Below, in pieces: positions 24,669 through 38,100 of a DNA stretch of 64,000 nt; the stretch's first letter is position 1, and the number at the start of each line of letters is the position of its first letter. Source of the DNA: Drosophila pseudoobscura (taxonomy: Eukaryota > Arthropoda > Insecta > Diptera > Drosophilidae); NCBI RefSeq assembly GCF_009870125.1, contig NC_046679.1:16120001-16184000 (forward strand), written 5' to 3'. Both the position numbers and the translations under genes were made by a program. A model generated the notes under the pieces. The model was not told where the DNA came from. It was given only the letters and a program-made list of their open reading frames with translations, and made no database searches.

Positions 24669-27600
24669 GGCTGAAAGCAGACACAGAGAAGACACAGTTT
24701 TAGACACGTCCGTTGGCACCAAGCTAACAATAATTGTTGTTGACGTCTCCTCAGCCGATGTATAAACAATTTTCGTTCGTTTAATTGACACTGAACCGGT
24801 AAAACAGCGTCAGCCGAAGTTTTCTCTATCACTCTCAACGTTCGATTATGTTTGACTCTTCGATTTTGTCATGCTACGCAAAAACAACTCGAAAGAAACC
24901 TGACTCCGAAATCCAAACTTTTTTTGGCAACTTTTACACTCAGACCAGACCATTATCTGCTCAGTGGTTTAACGGATCGCATCGGCTTTCTGACTCACAG
25001 CTGACACACTTCTCAGCGGCTTGCAGGGGCGTGCAGGGGCCGGTCCGGCTAAGACTAAGACGATGGTTCATCTATAGCGCAGCTTCGGGCCAGCCTCTTA
25101 ACGCTTACGCTTAGATGTAATAACTCTCGCTTTCAGCTCACGCTGCTCGAGCAGCTGCTTACTGCAAAGCTGCCACAAATTTCTCGCACTGAGCTTTCTG
25201 TGGCCGAAAAAAAAAAAACTACACACAACACGAGTACAGAAGAAAGCCACAAAACCGACACAGAGATGTAAGTTGGGCTCGTGACGAGCGCCCAAAGTGA
25301 AATGCAGGTCGAACCGGTTCTGTGCGCTTAACCCTTTGGTAGCAATGAGGCGGCAAATGCACGTAATTGAATTTTGTGTGAAAACGCATAAAAAGCGGAC
25401 CTAATGTGCTTTAAAAAGGTCCAAAAAAGTTTGGTCAGGCAGAAACCGTGCATTAAACCGTGCTTAATTTGATGCTCTTTCGATGCGGACTATGGGCTAA
25501 ATTGGGTTTATTTGTGATTCATTTTATTTCCAAATTGCCATGTCTTCAACGTACTTGGACACTTGTGCCATCGATGGATTCATGGCCCACTGTCGCCCGA
25601 CGCCAACTGACTTCAAACACGAAACACAGTTCGTTATGCTCCAGGGGCTCCTCAGGCGCCTAGTCTCGTTTGCTTTCGTTTCGCTCCTCCATTATGGGGG
25701 ATGGCTACGAGTTTTTCGATTCACGCTCATCAGTGTGCCGATTGTTCGTCTATTGGAATGTAGCTTGGGTCGCATTGGTGGCCTTTTGAAGGGTCATCTC
25801 CATCTAATGTGGAAGCCAAACGAGAGCAATGCTTTGCATTGGTTTTACCAACACTCTGCCACATAAATTTGCCACAAAACTATTATTTGATACTGATAAA
25901 TTCATAGAAAATGTCACAATAATTCAACAGCTGTTGGAACTAGCACAAGGATGCGGAAACTAGTGCCATTAGGAAAACTTTTAATGTCGCAACTTTTCCG
26001 AGAACATTTCCTGTTATTATATTAGATTTGTGTAGAAGAGCGAGTAGGAAGCGTTTCCGCAACACGAAATGGTATTCGCTAGCTGGTCTTTTCTACATCA
26101 GTGTTACATGAAATTTGGTAGCTGAAAGTATGCAACACTATTTTAGTGATCATGTCAAGTCCAGGTCTGTATCGTGTATTAACTACATTTGTAATTCGAT
26201 GTCCCAACATGTAATCCCAACTAATCGTTCTCAAAATAATAAGATACGAGTATCCAATAAATTTGTATGTGTAGGTACCCACCCAAGGGCTAGATGAAGG
26301 AATAAAGGTCAATTTCTGTTGCCCAATTCGCGTGGGGAGTATTGCTGAATTACTGAATAAATTAATGATTCATGGCCACATTTTCTTCAGTCAATGTACT
26401 GCGAATGTGATGTTGAAAGCGAATCCAAATTTTGGTCACTATGTCGTGTTTGTTTTATTTGTTTGGCTTTCGAATTTGCATTTGCCATCGAAGGTCAATG
26501 AAATGTGGACGGGTATTACAACACCATCTGAACGATATATGGAAATTATGGCTTTATCGGTTTCCAGATAAATACAGCTCTCGGGCACAACTGTAAGGCC
26601 GCTTAAAACTGGTAATAATAACATATTACACTGTCATTTCGTCTTGACTTATTACGCAATGCGCCTGACAGTTCATTTCACTTCACTTCACTTGGCTTTT
26701 CGCCGTTTTCACTGTTTGGTGTTTCGTTTACCTTTTGTTGTTTCCTATAAGCGCTTGAGGGTGGTTTATTTGGTTTATCCTTAACGGCTGACTTAAAGCG
26801 ACTGTGCCTTTCTGCTGGCTTACAAGCGACTGTGCCGTGGCTGCTGGCCGGCAAAGATTTTATATGAAATGCGAGAAGTTGCAGAGGAGAGCAATCGCAG
26901 CAGCAGCAGCAGCAGAAGAAGTGGCAACAGGCAGAGCACCTCAAGACAACACGCACAAAAAAAAGAGTCAACAGACAATGGCCCAGACGCGTCGTCGGTT
27001 CCAGCCCACAATGATGATGGTTGAGAGGCAGAGGAGCCCGAGCGATCAACACGCTCGAGCTTGAGGTAGGTTGGGGGTCGAGATACCCGATCGATGAGGG
27101 CTTGCTCTGTAGGTGTGCGACGTCAACGACTTGTGTCCGGCTGGGAGAGCGTTCGTGTGCCTTGAGAAAACCCCAAAAATTATTGTGGCGCACGTCGAGG
27201 CCTTGGCTTTAATTTGAGTTTGATTTAAAGAGACAACACCGCCGCTGTCCGCTGTTCGGGTGACTCATCCACACATGGATCGGCGGGAAAAGGTACGTCA
27301 CTCCCAGCCAGGGATTATGTAATTTTCGACTGATTGCCACACAGGCAATGATTGCTTTTACTGAGCTCCGTTTTGCTGAACTGGTTTGCAAACGCCCACA
27401 AAGGGGGCGCCACAAACATTGCCAAAAGTCATGGCAAATGTGAGCAAACTATGGAAATGGCTGCATCAGCATACAAGTGTCTGTGTGCACCACATTGGCC
27501 GAAAGCTGGGGAGGGCTGTGGGGGCTGTGGTGGCAGTGGCGTGATTACCGCTGGGAGCGGGAGCAACTGCTACTTGCAACCGGGAAAAGCCCCGAGACTC

Positions 27601-28379
27601 GCAACATTAATGTGGATTTTCCCGGATTGCGATGCTGTGGCAATCGCCGCCTCTGAGATTGTTCCTCCAATTCCCTGACCGACCACACAATCGTTCGCCA
27701 GGCGGAAATGGTTCAGCATGTCGGTCGGTCGATGGGTATGCCTCAAAAGCATGGCTCTGCTCCTAGAATGTCAAGTGTTGTGGCTGTGACACAGGCACAG
27801 ACCGATGACAATGGAATCGTGGGGCCACTGTCAATCCACTTAGCCTCAGCCTCCCAATCCAATGCAAATGTATTACACAATTGGAAATTGCATTCTCCAC
27901 TTGCCCTTCAAAGGATTTTTCCAGCGGGAAAACAAATCTGAGGAAAGTGCGATGAATATTTTCAATCAGACGACAGCGAACTCTATCTAGGCTTTATTTA
28001 CGAGTATTTTCGATGATTCGCAGAAACATTGGTTAACTAGCTTATTGTCGGATCACGCCATCAGAACTGTTATACCAGTGTAGTGAACCCATGCATGCAC
28101 ATATATATTTCACACTCTGTTATACATATATATAAATACATATATAGGCGAGTATTTAAAGGCAGTGACATAAAAAACTACAGTTTATGTTGCACATTAC
28201 CTTTGAACAGCAACATGAAAATTGTTTTTGATTTTATTTTTTTTTAAATTGTGTTTATTGTTAATATACGATAACATTATACACTGTAACTGTTACAGCT
28301 ACTTCCATAATCGGCTGAGATAAAATTCGAATAATAGGATTACAGCTTAAACAGCGTGGGTGGTCTTTATATCGGCAAT
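24669..28379. other. Spacer between Osi3 and the LINE fragment
   Basis: No gene is supported. The frames at 25460-25866 and 26678-27193 have repeat-like or biased compositions with no recognisable domain. Short CAG repeats lie at 26896-26920 and TATATA-type repeats at 28100-28148. Osi3 promoter elements probably lie just upstream of 24668, but I cannot fix the start site. Confidence 0.5.
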
Positions 28380-29190
28380 TCCCTGTCAGGTTCTCAGGGC
28401 TTAGGTCTATCCTAGATCTTCCTGTTGGGTAGATCCGCTGGGTGTAGCTTGGCTAGTTTACGCAGGAGTCGGGTACTGGTAAGTCGCCTGTACCTTACAG
28501 CATGGCCCTCGGCTGGCCCATTTATAACGTCGTCAACAAGTGGGACTGGAGTTGTCGCAGATCCGGATGTACCAGTCTGCTCCTGTGCTGCAGTTTTCTC
28601 TGGAAGGTACAGATTCTCGAAGGGTTTGTTTCAGCGACAATGCTATCTCTTTGTAGGCCAGGATTATGCTTTTCAGCCTAAGTTTGTATTTATGCTTAAG
28701 CAGACAATACATCTTTCGCTTCGGATGTCGGCTGCCAAAAGTCACGCCAGGGCTAGTGTCCTCTCTTAAGGTGTGTGTCACCAATGCACACTTTTCGGGA
28801 GTTTAGGTAAATGTTCAATCGGCAGGACCAGTTTTCAAACTGCTTGAGGTATTGCTGTGGAATGTCGGTGGCTATCGATCCAAAGTATTGCTGTGTCGTC
28901 AGCAAAGGCTGCCACCTTGAGGGTCTGCCCCGTTTGCCGTCGGACCGTGGTGGGCTTTGGCATGTCGTGGGTGAATGCGAGTGTAGCGTCGGCCAAAGCA
29001 CACTTCCTTGCGGTGCTCTTGACCTGATGGATTTGGTCGATGATGCTGAACCATCCTGGACGACGGAAGGTCCTCTCTGTCAAGAAGCTTTTGACAATTT
29101 CGGGCAGCTGTGGGTTGAGCTTCGCGAGCAGTCCCTCGTGCCTGGTAATATCCGGTTGCGGATATTATACCAGCACTAATTGGATTCAAT
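28380..29190 (-). mobile_element. Decayed jockey-clade LINE, reverse transcriptase 3' part
   Basis: On the minus strand, pieces in different frames match the end of a jockey-like reverse transcriptase. One carries the catalytic-type motif AFADDTAIL at about 28880-28910, preceded by a DMPKP-like stretch. Next comes FENWSCRLNIYLNSRK (about 28800-28850), corresponding to the usual W...N..K region. Then FGSRHPKRKMYCLLKHKYK (about 28660-28730) corresponds to the conserved post-RT block. Frames are interrupted by shifts and stops, so it is non-functional. Only about 0.8 kb remains, with no endonuclease or 5' part. The family is known by motif only; the exact element is not identified. Confidence 0.7.
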
Positions 29191-30244
29191 TGGATTGATA
29201 CAATAATTATGGTTTTACGCAGCAGATAAATTAAGTTCCATTTTCAATTATTGCAGTTTCAAAAACAGCTTAAAGCATTTTCAAATAATTACACTTTAAT
29301 TTTCACTTTGCAAAAGTGTTTCCAAAAACAACTTCGTTAAAATAAATCAAATAATTATTGTTCGAATTAATTATGCAACCAGCAAACGGAGTGGAAATAA
29401 TCAAATTGTACACTAAATGAAAAAAATTCAGTACGAAACATCTGCAGAAGCGAATGGATAACTAACACAATTGGAATATAATTATTTATAATGAATTGAA
29501 GCAATTGAGTTCTGAGGAGACGTATAATATGGACAGTCAAGGCCAAGCTCCAATCAATGGCAGAAATATATATAGAATTTATGGACATCCGCACCTCATA
29601 TTGAATTAATCAATCATGAATCTTACAGGGTATTTCGAAGAGTGGCCAACAGACTCCCTTCCCCAAATTTCTCGGTAGTAAAAAGGATAATCAAAGGCCG
29701 CTTAATTTATCAAATTATCTTGATGGTACAACATAACTTTATTGGTTATTTATAAATAATGCTTTGAACAACTTTTGATGACTACGTGGATAACAACAAC
29801 AGAATAAATTATTACAAATACGTTAGGGCTATAAATAAATACTATACTAAATTCCTCTAAATGGCTAAATATAACAGCATCATCCGTTGCTTGGTGCTCT
29901 CGTGCTAATTAAACAACTAAAAAGTTTTCTATTTACAGCATGTTAATGGAGTCCCCTTCCCCTCCCCAACCAACCAAAACCAAACCCCCAACAAGCCCCA
30001 CTCTTGAGGCAGACCTGGCCGAACTGGCCGCAACAACGCCTGCTGACAGCTGCCTCCGGTGGAGCGTCTAACGAACTTGTATATGGCTAGGCTATCTAAA
30101 GTACGATTTGCATAATTACAGCTCGAGTCCCCAGACTTCAGACATTAGACAACAGACATCAGACGTGGTCTGACTTGACTTTTGCGAACTTTTGCTGTCA
30201 TTGTTCCGCCCATCCGATTCTGGATGCTGGATGCTGCTCCTCGT
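29191..30244. other. AT-rich spacer 3' of Osi2
   Basis: The DNA is AT-rich with no supported gene. The part nearest 30244 should hold the 3' UTR of Osi2. Confidence 0.55.
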
Positions 30245-32138
30245 CTACGTCAGTTTACGGGCCTGGACCAATTTGTTGATGTCGTTGTAGGTGGAAAGCA
30301 TAGCTGGATTCTCGAAATCCTTGAATTCCGTGCACTTGACAAACGACTGCTCACAGTCGACGCCATCCTGTCCGTCCTTGGCCGCCCGCATGTACTTGAA
30401 GAAGCGCAGGATGTCCGGATTATCGGAGGTGGGCTTGCGCAGCTCGTTTAGTTCCCTGAAAGAACATAAGTTTTGTTGATATTAATGGGGAAATTCATTT
30501 CCTAGCATACTTTCCGGCCGTCGCCGTACTCACCGACTCAGCTGCGCGGACACCAGATTGCTATATGGAGCATACTTCGCGGGGTTGGAGTACATCAGAC
30601 AGATGAGCTTTTCGCGGCAGGTCTCGTTCGCCGAGTTCAGCTTGAGCTGAGCGAACACCGAGTCCAGACGCGACAGCAGCGGACTGTAGAAGGGGTCGTA
30701 GTTGGACAGCAGCAGCGAGGAGTTGGGTACCTTTTGGAAGCTCTGGAATGTGTTCATTACCGCCGGCGATGGCTTCTTGGTCATGCCGGGGGCAGCTCCT
30801 GCTGCACTCGACGACCCCGACAGACTCTGTGAGTTCTTGAAGGAGGCGGCACCGATGTTCTGCAGCGCATTGAGGTAGGTGTCCTGCATCATCTGCTGGC
30901 CGCCATAGCGGGAAAGGGTCGCCTGGTTGATTGAGTTGCCATTGAAGTTGGCATACTGGGCCTGCTGCTGGGAGGCCTCTGGGGAGCGCGAATTAAATTG
31001 TGGATTTATTATGCTTTTATATACACAGGTAAAACGCAACTAGCACCCACCTGCATTGTATTCGTAGGCTCCAGCAGTTTTGCTGTCGTCAGCCAAGCTG
31101 AATTTGCTGTCGTCGTCAAAGTTCAGAGTGTTGTCTCGGAAGTCCAGCTCCTGCGGCGGCTCCATGGGGCGGACAAACAAAGGCACGGAGCTGGCAGAGC
31201 CGGACGTAATACCTGGTCGGTGTTGAAATGTTAAAGACAACTGAAATTTCTGGGGAAAATTCAACAGATCTTACCCTTGCCAATCAGCCGAGTCACGCTG
31301 CTAACGATGGTCGGCAGGAACATGGCAAAAAGCACACTCTTCAGCACCTGTAATCCCATATATATGGGCCACATTATTTTCTTCAAGCCTGCAATGGAAA
31401 ATCGTATGTGTTGTGTAATGAATTCCAGTCTTTCTTCCTTCACGGCTTACCGCTGAAAAATAGAAGCCGGGCACTTTCCAGAGCTCGTGGGACATTGACC
31501 TCCACATTGGTGTCTTCCAAAATACTCCGTGTGATGCGCTGTGCACTCGTGTGATTCTGTTGTAGAGCAAACACCAGGCCAGGTGCGGGCTCGTACTTGC
31601 CCTTACTGAAGAACTGCTCAACATACTCCATTAGCAGATCTTCCAAGCCCTTTAGCTCGGATTGTAGAGTGGCGGAGCTGTTTCCCTGCTGACCGTCAAC
31701 TTGTTTTGCAGAAATACTCTTGGACTCGACCTTTGTGGCCGGAATTGCCTCTGGGCGATGCTTAAAGTTGCGCCGCCTCATGGCCACCGTTAGGCGAAGG
31801 TCACTCTCGCTCTCCGCGGGCTGGAAGACGCGATATTGGCCCGTCTTTGTGAAAACATTGCGGGATATGAACTCTGGGCTAATGTCGATGGGTAGAATGG
31901 GTCGAAACGTGTTGTCATCGTTGCGGGGCGCACCACCCATCGTTGTCAGGGGCTGACTGTAGGGCGCTTCTAAGTTTGATCTACTCGCCTCCGAAGCTTG
32001 TGAGGCAACCAGCCAGAGATGACACAGCATCAGAACGCAACAAAACAGCGGTCTGCACCGTCGCTTCCGGTGGGTGTTTGCTTTTAATTTTGCCTGCGTG
32101 CTTCCTGCTCCGAGAAGGGCTTGGCTCAACATTTTCAT
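30245..32138 (-). CDS. Osi2: Osiris family protein, probable Osi2
   Basis: Five exons are 32138-31451, 31388-31275, 31212-31051, 30978-30534 and 30455-30245, with phases 1, 1, 1 and 2, giving 539 aa, the longest Osiris protein here. The ATG at 32138 puts about 30 polar residues before the hydrophobic stretch FCCVLMLCHLWLVAS, so this is a late signal peptide or anchor. The hydrophobic segment (WPIYMGLQVLKSVLFAMF) follows GLKKI at about residue 230. The C-terminal half is Gln/Ser-rich with two conserved-looking Cys pairs (CREKLIC and CEQSFVKC). The two-Cys segment is thus at the end rather than the start, which is unusual. The name follows the D. melanogaster order NPFR-Osi2. Confidence 0.8.
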
Positions 32139-35100
32139 TATTCTTGTGGTTACTGCTCCTTCACTTGCATGCCACAACAGACGCTGCTTTCTGTGCTCCG
32201 GATGCAGTGCACAGTCTCTGGAACGAAGAATGGCATCATTAAAATGCTTTATTTCACGTTTTGGAGCAGATTGGGGACTAACTCAGTGCCTGGCACACGA
32301 AGGACGGCCACATTTAAACATTGTAAGAAGTTCCAGTCACGCACCCAGATCTTTCAAAGCTGTATGCAAACTCTATGGCACCTTAAGGCACGTGACAGGA
32401 AACCAAACGATTTGCTTGATAAGCACATTACGTATGACCTTGCCGAGCGGCAGATCTCGTAGGACGTATGTATAAGGCAGCTAATAGAGTTCGTAAAATA
32501 TGCACAGCTTTCTTTCATTCACTCCTGACCCCATCGAAACCCCGTTTAAAGGCTCTGCCCACTCGCTAATCAGCCTGGCAAAAACAAATGATTTTCTGTT
32601 GCCAATTTGACGGGTGTCTCTCAATTTAAGGGCGCGTGCCCGCCTCCCAAGCACCTCAGTCTTGCCTTGGCCAAACAATGCACGTCGCCAACTTTTTATT
32701 TGCCTTTGCCAGCCTGCGTTGTTTGACACGCCATTCACGCGAGCTTCACAGACAGTCAGCCGGGCAGTCAGGCAGCGAGGCAGTCAGACTCAGGCTTTGC
32801 TCTGGGGAAAAGTGAAAATGTACACAGTTTTGTTTGTATTTACACATCCCAACCATTTCAGCGGAGCAGCTCTTGCCAAGCATCGGGCGGAGCTCTGGCT
32901 GGAGCTCTGGCTGTAGCAGTGGCGTTGGCGTTGCCATCAGACGCCCAGATCACGTTATTTTCGTGTTGCATTTTCACTTTCGTTTTCACAAACGAACAGC
33001 GCCAAGTAGGTCCACAAACGAATGCCTTGAATGACGATTACTCGTACAGAACTCGGTTTGTTGGTTTCATTGCCGCAAATTGCGCCAAAAAAATGCACAC
33101 AGCGCAATGCCACTGCCGTCGCCACCAAAAACTTCTTGTTTGCGTTTGTTCAGCGATGGTTTCAGCTGACAGTAAACTTAATTGAAACACATGTCGGCAG
33201 GTAATAAGAACGCTTCATCGTAGTTTTCTGTCAAGGATGTTCAGCAGTTCGAGGAGGGAGTAAAGTCACTCCCTTTTACTTTGAGAGCCAAGCAGGAAAC
33301 TCCCTGACTTATTCCTTAGAATTTTTAAAAGAAAACCTGTTAAACTTAGGGATAACTTAAAGCACCAAAAGAGATGCAGAAAGGTCTCAAGATACTTTTT
33401 TATCTAAGAGCTATCTTGGGCTGCGCTTTGTGGCTTGTAAATACATTCAAATTGAGACGGCTTTGAATGATCCGTTGACTGATTTAACGCTGGTTGCGTT
33501 TGAAGGGAAACTCGGCTCGTTGTAATCGGATTGCTGGCCCTGGGGCTGATGGCGAAGCATTTTCATTCACTTTGTCTATGCAGCGAGATGCATCTTCTTT
33601 TACTCGACAGTAAGCCATGAACCCTTCAGAGTAATGGAAACATAAGTATCATTGCTTGGCCATTTAGGGGCACCATTTATCATTTCTCATTCGTCTGTTA
33701 GTCGGAACTTCTGTTGTGCAGCTGCTATGAGGCTGTCCAAATATTTCACAAAAATATTCTCTGAGCTGATGTGAATTTCATGCTATCCCGTGTGGGCATT
33801 GCATTAATTATTCGCAGCCAGGGTGCTTCGCTTCAGGGCCGTGGCTATCGCTTTATGTAAATTTGTTTGAACAATTACAATTAGAACTTGAAATTGCCTC
33901 AGCTTAGAAGCAGCTACTAATACACGCACGTAATTTTCGAACCCTTTTGCTCCGCTCTATACTCCCTCTCGCCCGATTTTAGCCAGGTAAAAAGTAGGAA
34001 TTAGTTATAGTTTGTGCTCGGTCTGGCTTCATGCTCTAATATTCCGCCCTGATATAGTTGAGGCAAACTTTTAGTAGCTCCAGCAGCACCAGCAGCAGCA
34101 TTTAATCAGATTTGTTGCTGCCTCTGCCGCCTGGCTTTTACCATATTATACTCTCTCGGGTGCTGCGCTCTGGTCTATTCTGTGCAGCGGCGCTCAGCCA
34201 AAACGAAGTTTCTCAATTAAGTCCCAAAAGTTTTCAGTGTTCTGACAGCCCGCGCGCCCATCTTCTGTAATACGCAATGATGTCTGGTTTGGGGGGGGGC
34301 AAGTAGAGCCTTAGTCTCGCCAGCTCGGCATCGGCACACACATATCCATTAGCTTTATATAAGAGTGTAAGGGTCATGAGGCTAATAAGCTGACAATTAT
34401 CATTTGCGACACGCTCGTCCAACGACACCGACACCGCACTCGACTGCTGCCGACAACGCCAGCTGTGAAGCGACAAAGTACAAAGTACGGGCAGAGGCAC
34501 GGGCACGGGCACGGGCAACCAGTTTGAAGTCGGGATTTGGATTTGAACTATAGAGTGTAGCTGGTTGACAAACGGCGTCCACTAACGGTCAAAAGCGGTC
34601 ATAAAGCAGCCGTGGTGGCTGCATCATAGCTGTTTGTGTGTGACATAACTGTTCCCTCCGGCAAAAGTCCGCACGCAGTCGAGAACAAGTTGGAAACGAC
34701 CGCAAAACTCTAAGCTCTAAAGTGAGCCATGGAGGAGGTCCAATCGGTGGCCAACATTATGTGGCTTGACAAGTGCATTCACCCAAAGATGCGTTGGCAC
34801 AGCAGAAATTGAATGAAAATGTATTACTCGCAAGGTCATACCATGTAGAGAATATAAAGAATAGAGATAAACAGGTTCTTAGATGGAATAAAAAACTAGA
34901 GCTAGTGGACACCGAAGCTAAAGTGTGCCAGGACTATTCCTAGATTGTTGGATCTGTATTCCAGTATAATAAGATGTAATGTTATTTATATGAGATTGTT
35001 GTTCTCAATGACTTCTTTGAATTGCACATTCTAAGTATGTGGATGGATGTGGTATACTCATCCAGGCCTACAACCTAATTTTTGTTAGATACAAAGTAAA

Positions 35101-38100
35101 ATGTCTCTGTCGCACAGTGTTATGTGTAATAACAGTTTATCTCGCTTAAGTCAAAGAAATAAAATATTATTCCATAACACCTTGCCCCGATCCTGAATGG
35201 GCACTAACTTTCTTTATAATCAAAATCCATTCCAAACGCGCTCTCTCTCTCTGTCTTATAAAAACTAATGGATCCTACGTGAGCCATTTTGCCTTGGCCT
35301 GCTGGTTACTCAAGACCTTTTTCGAATGGCTTTTATCGATTTTGAGTAGGACTTTCGGTTCGGGCTGATCCCTCGGTGCGCTGTTAATGCAATTTCTCTG
35401 TGTTGCGTCAAATGGAATGATGTTTTCGCCAATTAGCTACCAATTTGGCCGGAATGTACGCGGGCCCATTAGGCGCTGATTGTTTTTCGGGGCGTCGTCG
35501 GGGCCTAGCCCGGCCACTCACCGAAATTGAGTGATTTACATGCGTGCCTGGCACTTGTACTGTGCTTGTGCTGCTCGCATTTTGTTTAAATATTTTGAAG
35601 TGGCAACAATCCCTGGTATCATACATATGTGCGATTCGCTGCCATTTCGCTTTTGTTTTAGAAAGTTTCATCTGCGTCATTTGCAGGCAGTCAGGCGGCC
35701 ATTTATGTCATTAAAACTGTGCTGTGCTGTAAACCCAAATTAAAATTGCTTTGAGTTTGCAAATGATGCAATCGCTGGTGGAGCAAAATGTTCATCAAAT
35801 TACATTCAATTCACAGCCAATTCAGTGTCAAGCTCAAGTGAGCGGAAAACACATTTTGACATAGCCATGTACAAGGGCGGCCCAGGCCCGTGCCCACGCC
35901 CACGGAAGATGTCAGTCCCACTCCGCACGGAATGTCAGACTTCAGCAAACAAACATTTCCATATGGAAGTTCTTGGGGGTTGTAGATGTGTAGCAGAAGT
36001 GGATGTGATATGAATTCGGCTTGGATCTGCAGCTGTCGGATATGAGAGCACTCAAACCGGTGGTAGCCAAGAAAGTTGCCTCCCCAGCATCTCAGCATCT
36101 TCCGCACGTCGCTCGCATCCCGCAGGCGGGATTTTAAAATCTTTTGCAGCACTCACTGCTGAAATGAAAGTGCGAGTGGCGCAAATTGCAACCAGCTTGC
36201 AACTTGGTAAACAGACATGACTCTCGAGTGGTAGTGGTGCCATCTACCATCGAGGATGCACTCGACTAAGCTGCACCACTAACCACAATTCCACGGCTCA
36301 CTGTCCAGCTCAACGGTAATTAATATGTGGTCTACAGCCCGTTAAAAGGCACTGATAAATGGGCGAAGCTCTCTTGCCGTATCATTTTCATAATTTTGCA
36401 GTTGATTGACTGCTGCGACTTTCTTGTGGGCCCCGTGGGCCCTCTCCAACGGTGGTACGCATGACACACTCGAATCGCTACCAGATCGAGGCAAAAAAGA
36501 AAGTATCGTAAGCATTTGGCGATGCGACGCGACGTTTTTCGATTGCCGGCCAAGATGAGCTGTTTCGGTTGATTCTCTTTGTCAGTTGGGGTAGGCCAGC
36601 TGGGGCTTACATAACAGCATCGCATCTCTTAACAATTTATTATAGAGCGTCCGAGCTTTCTTATTAAGTTCGCTGGCTGACCAGCTTTCCAAGCCCACAC
36701 AGCGGCTGAAATAGCGGCTTCGGCGGTACACAGATACAGATACAGATGGAAACACAAAGAAATGCAAAGAAAACAAAAAAACAAAGGTACAACAGCCAAC
36801 GTGTCGACAGTAAAATGTTAACAATCATTTTCATTTTGTTGTTTAAACATTCTCCCGCGATAAAACAGAGTAGAGTCCATGATTCATTAATTGTTAACCG
36901 AATTAAAGCTCGCAATCATTACTGCTATTGAGAATATCTCTCTGGGTCCATGATGGATGATTGCCATCGCAGTGGGTCATCAATTACAACTCAATTTACC
37001 TTCTCGTATAACGCACAGTACGAGTAATTCCGTCAGGAGTCGCCGCCTAATTGAATTTTTGCATGGACATTTCATCGGCGCAGAACTTTTCGCTCTGGCA
37101 CTTTCTTCGCCAGACTTTCGTTTTGTTTCGCTCGTTTCGAAATCGGAATTGCATTCACTGCGCGCCAGTCGGTCGCCTCTTGGATTTGGCTCGGTGAAAA
37201 TGCTGACCGACGACGAAACCCGTTCACTCTTATTCACTTCCTTTGTCAATGCAATTACTGCGTTTCTATCGTTTCACTTCACTTTAAGCCACTTGGGGCG
37301 CTTGCGCTTCACTTCCAGGTCTCGCGGGAACAATGGCGCCTTGGCGAAACTGTCGTACTAGCACTCGCCAATGATTAGTTATATTTTGACATTTATTTTA
37401 ATCAATGGGGCCAATGAAACGTTCAGGCACTCAGACACTCGGGTCTGCTCGCTTGCTTTCTCGCGCGTTTGCGTCTGCTGTTCAGCTCTCAACGAATCGG
37501 ACTGCGGCGCGCTTGTGGCCTGAAAGCCCGAAAGCTAACGGCGGGTGCGATCAACCAGTTTGAGCTTTCTGGTTTCTGGTTCGGTTGGTGTTGCAGAGAG
37601 CGGCTTAAGAGCACCACAGTCACATGCCATGACATTGACGGGAAAGGCCAGAGCTGGAGCTGAACACCAAGTCGCCGGGTGCCTGTCAGTGGCAGCAACA
37701 GCGGTAACAATTTTCTCTTGCTTATGGAAAATTAGTCACTAATGAAAACTCCTTCTTTTGCCAGTGAAAGAAATGTAATATGAAAATGTTGTGTTGTCGT
37801 CGTGAAATTGCTTGTCAATTTTGTTCGGAAATATTATGAACAGCAAGAAATACGCTGCATCATGGCGAACAATGAGCCTCAAACTCTTCGCGAATACATT
37901 AGCGGCAGGCGGTCACTTAGTCACTCTGTTAGTCGGTGACTTAGTCCGCGAACTTTCGATTTTGTTTGACGTTACCAACTGGGAAGCGGGGTAATCTTAA
38001 CTTGGCAATGAGTTGCCACAAAACTTTATTAAAGTCCGGACTCTTTTTTTAAATTTTCATTCTTTTGCATTTCTGCCAGAGGAGCCTTTGTCCATGGCAG

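Noticed and set aside
36957-37361. A 134-codon frame in the Osi2-NPFR spacer
   Set aside because: It has no recognisable domain, signal or splice context, and its composition resembles noncoding DNA.
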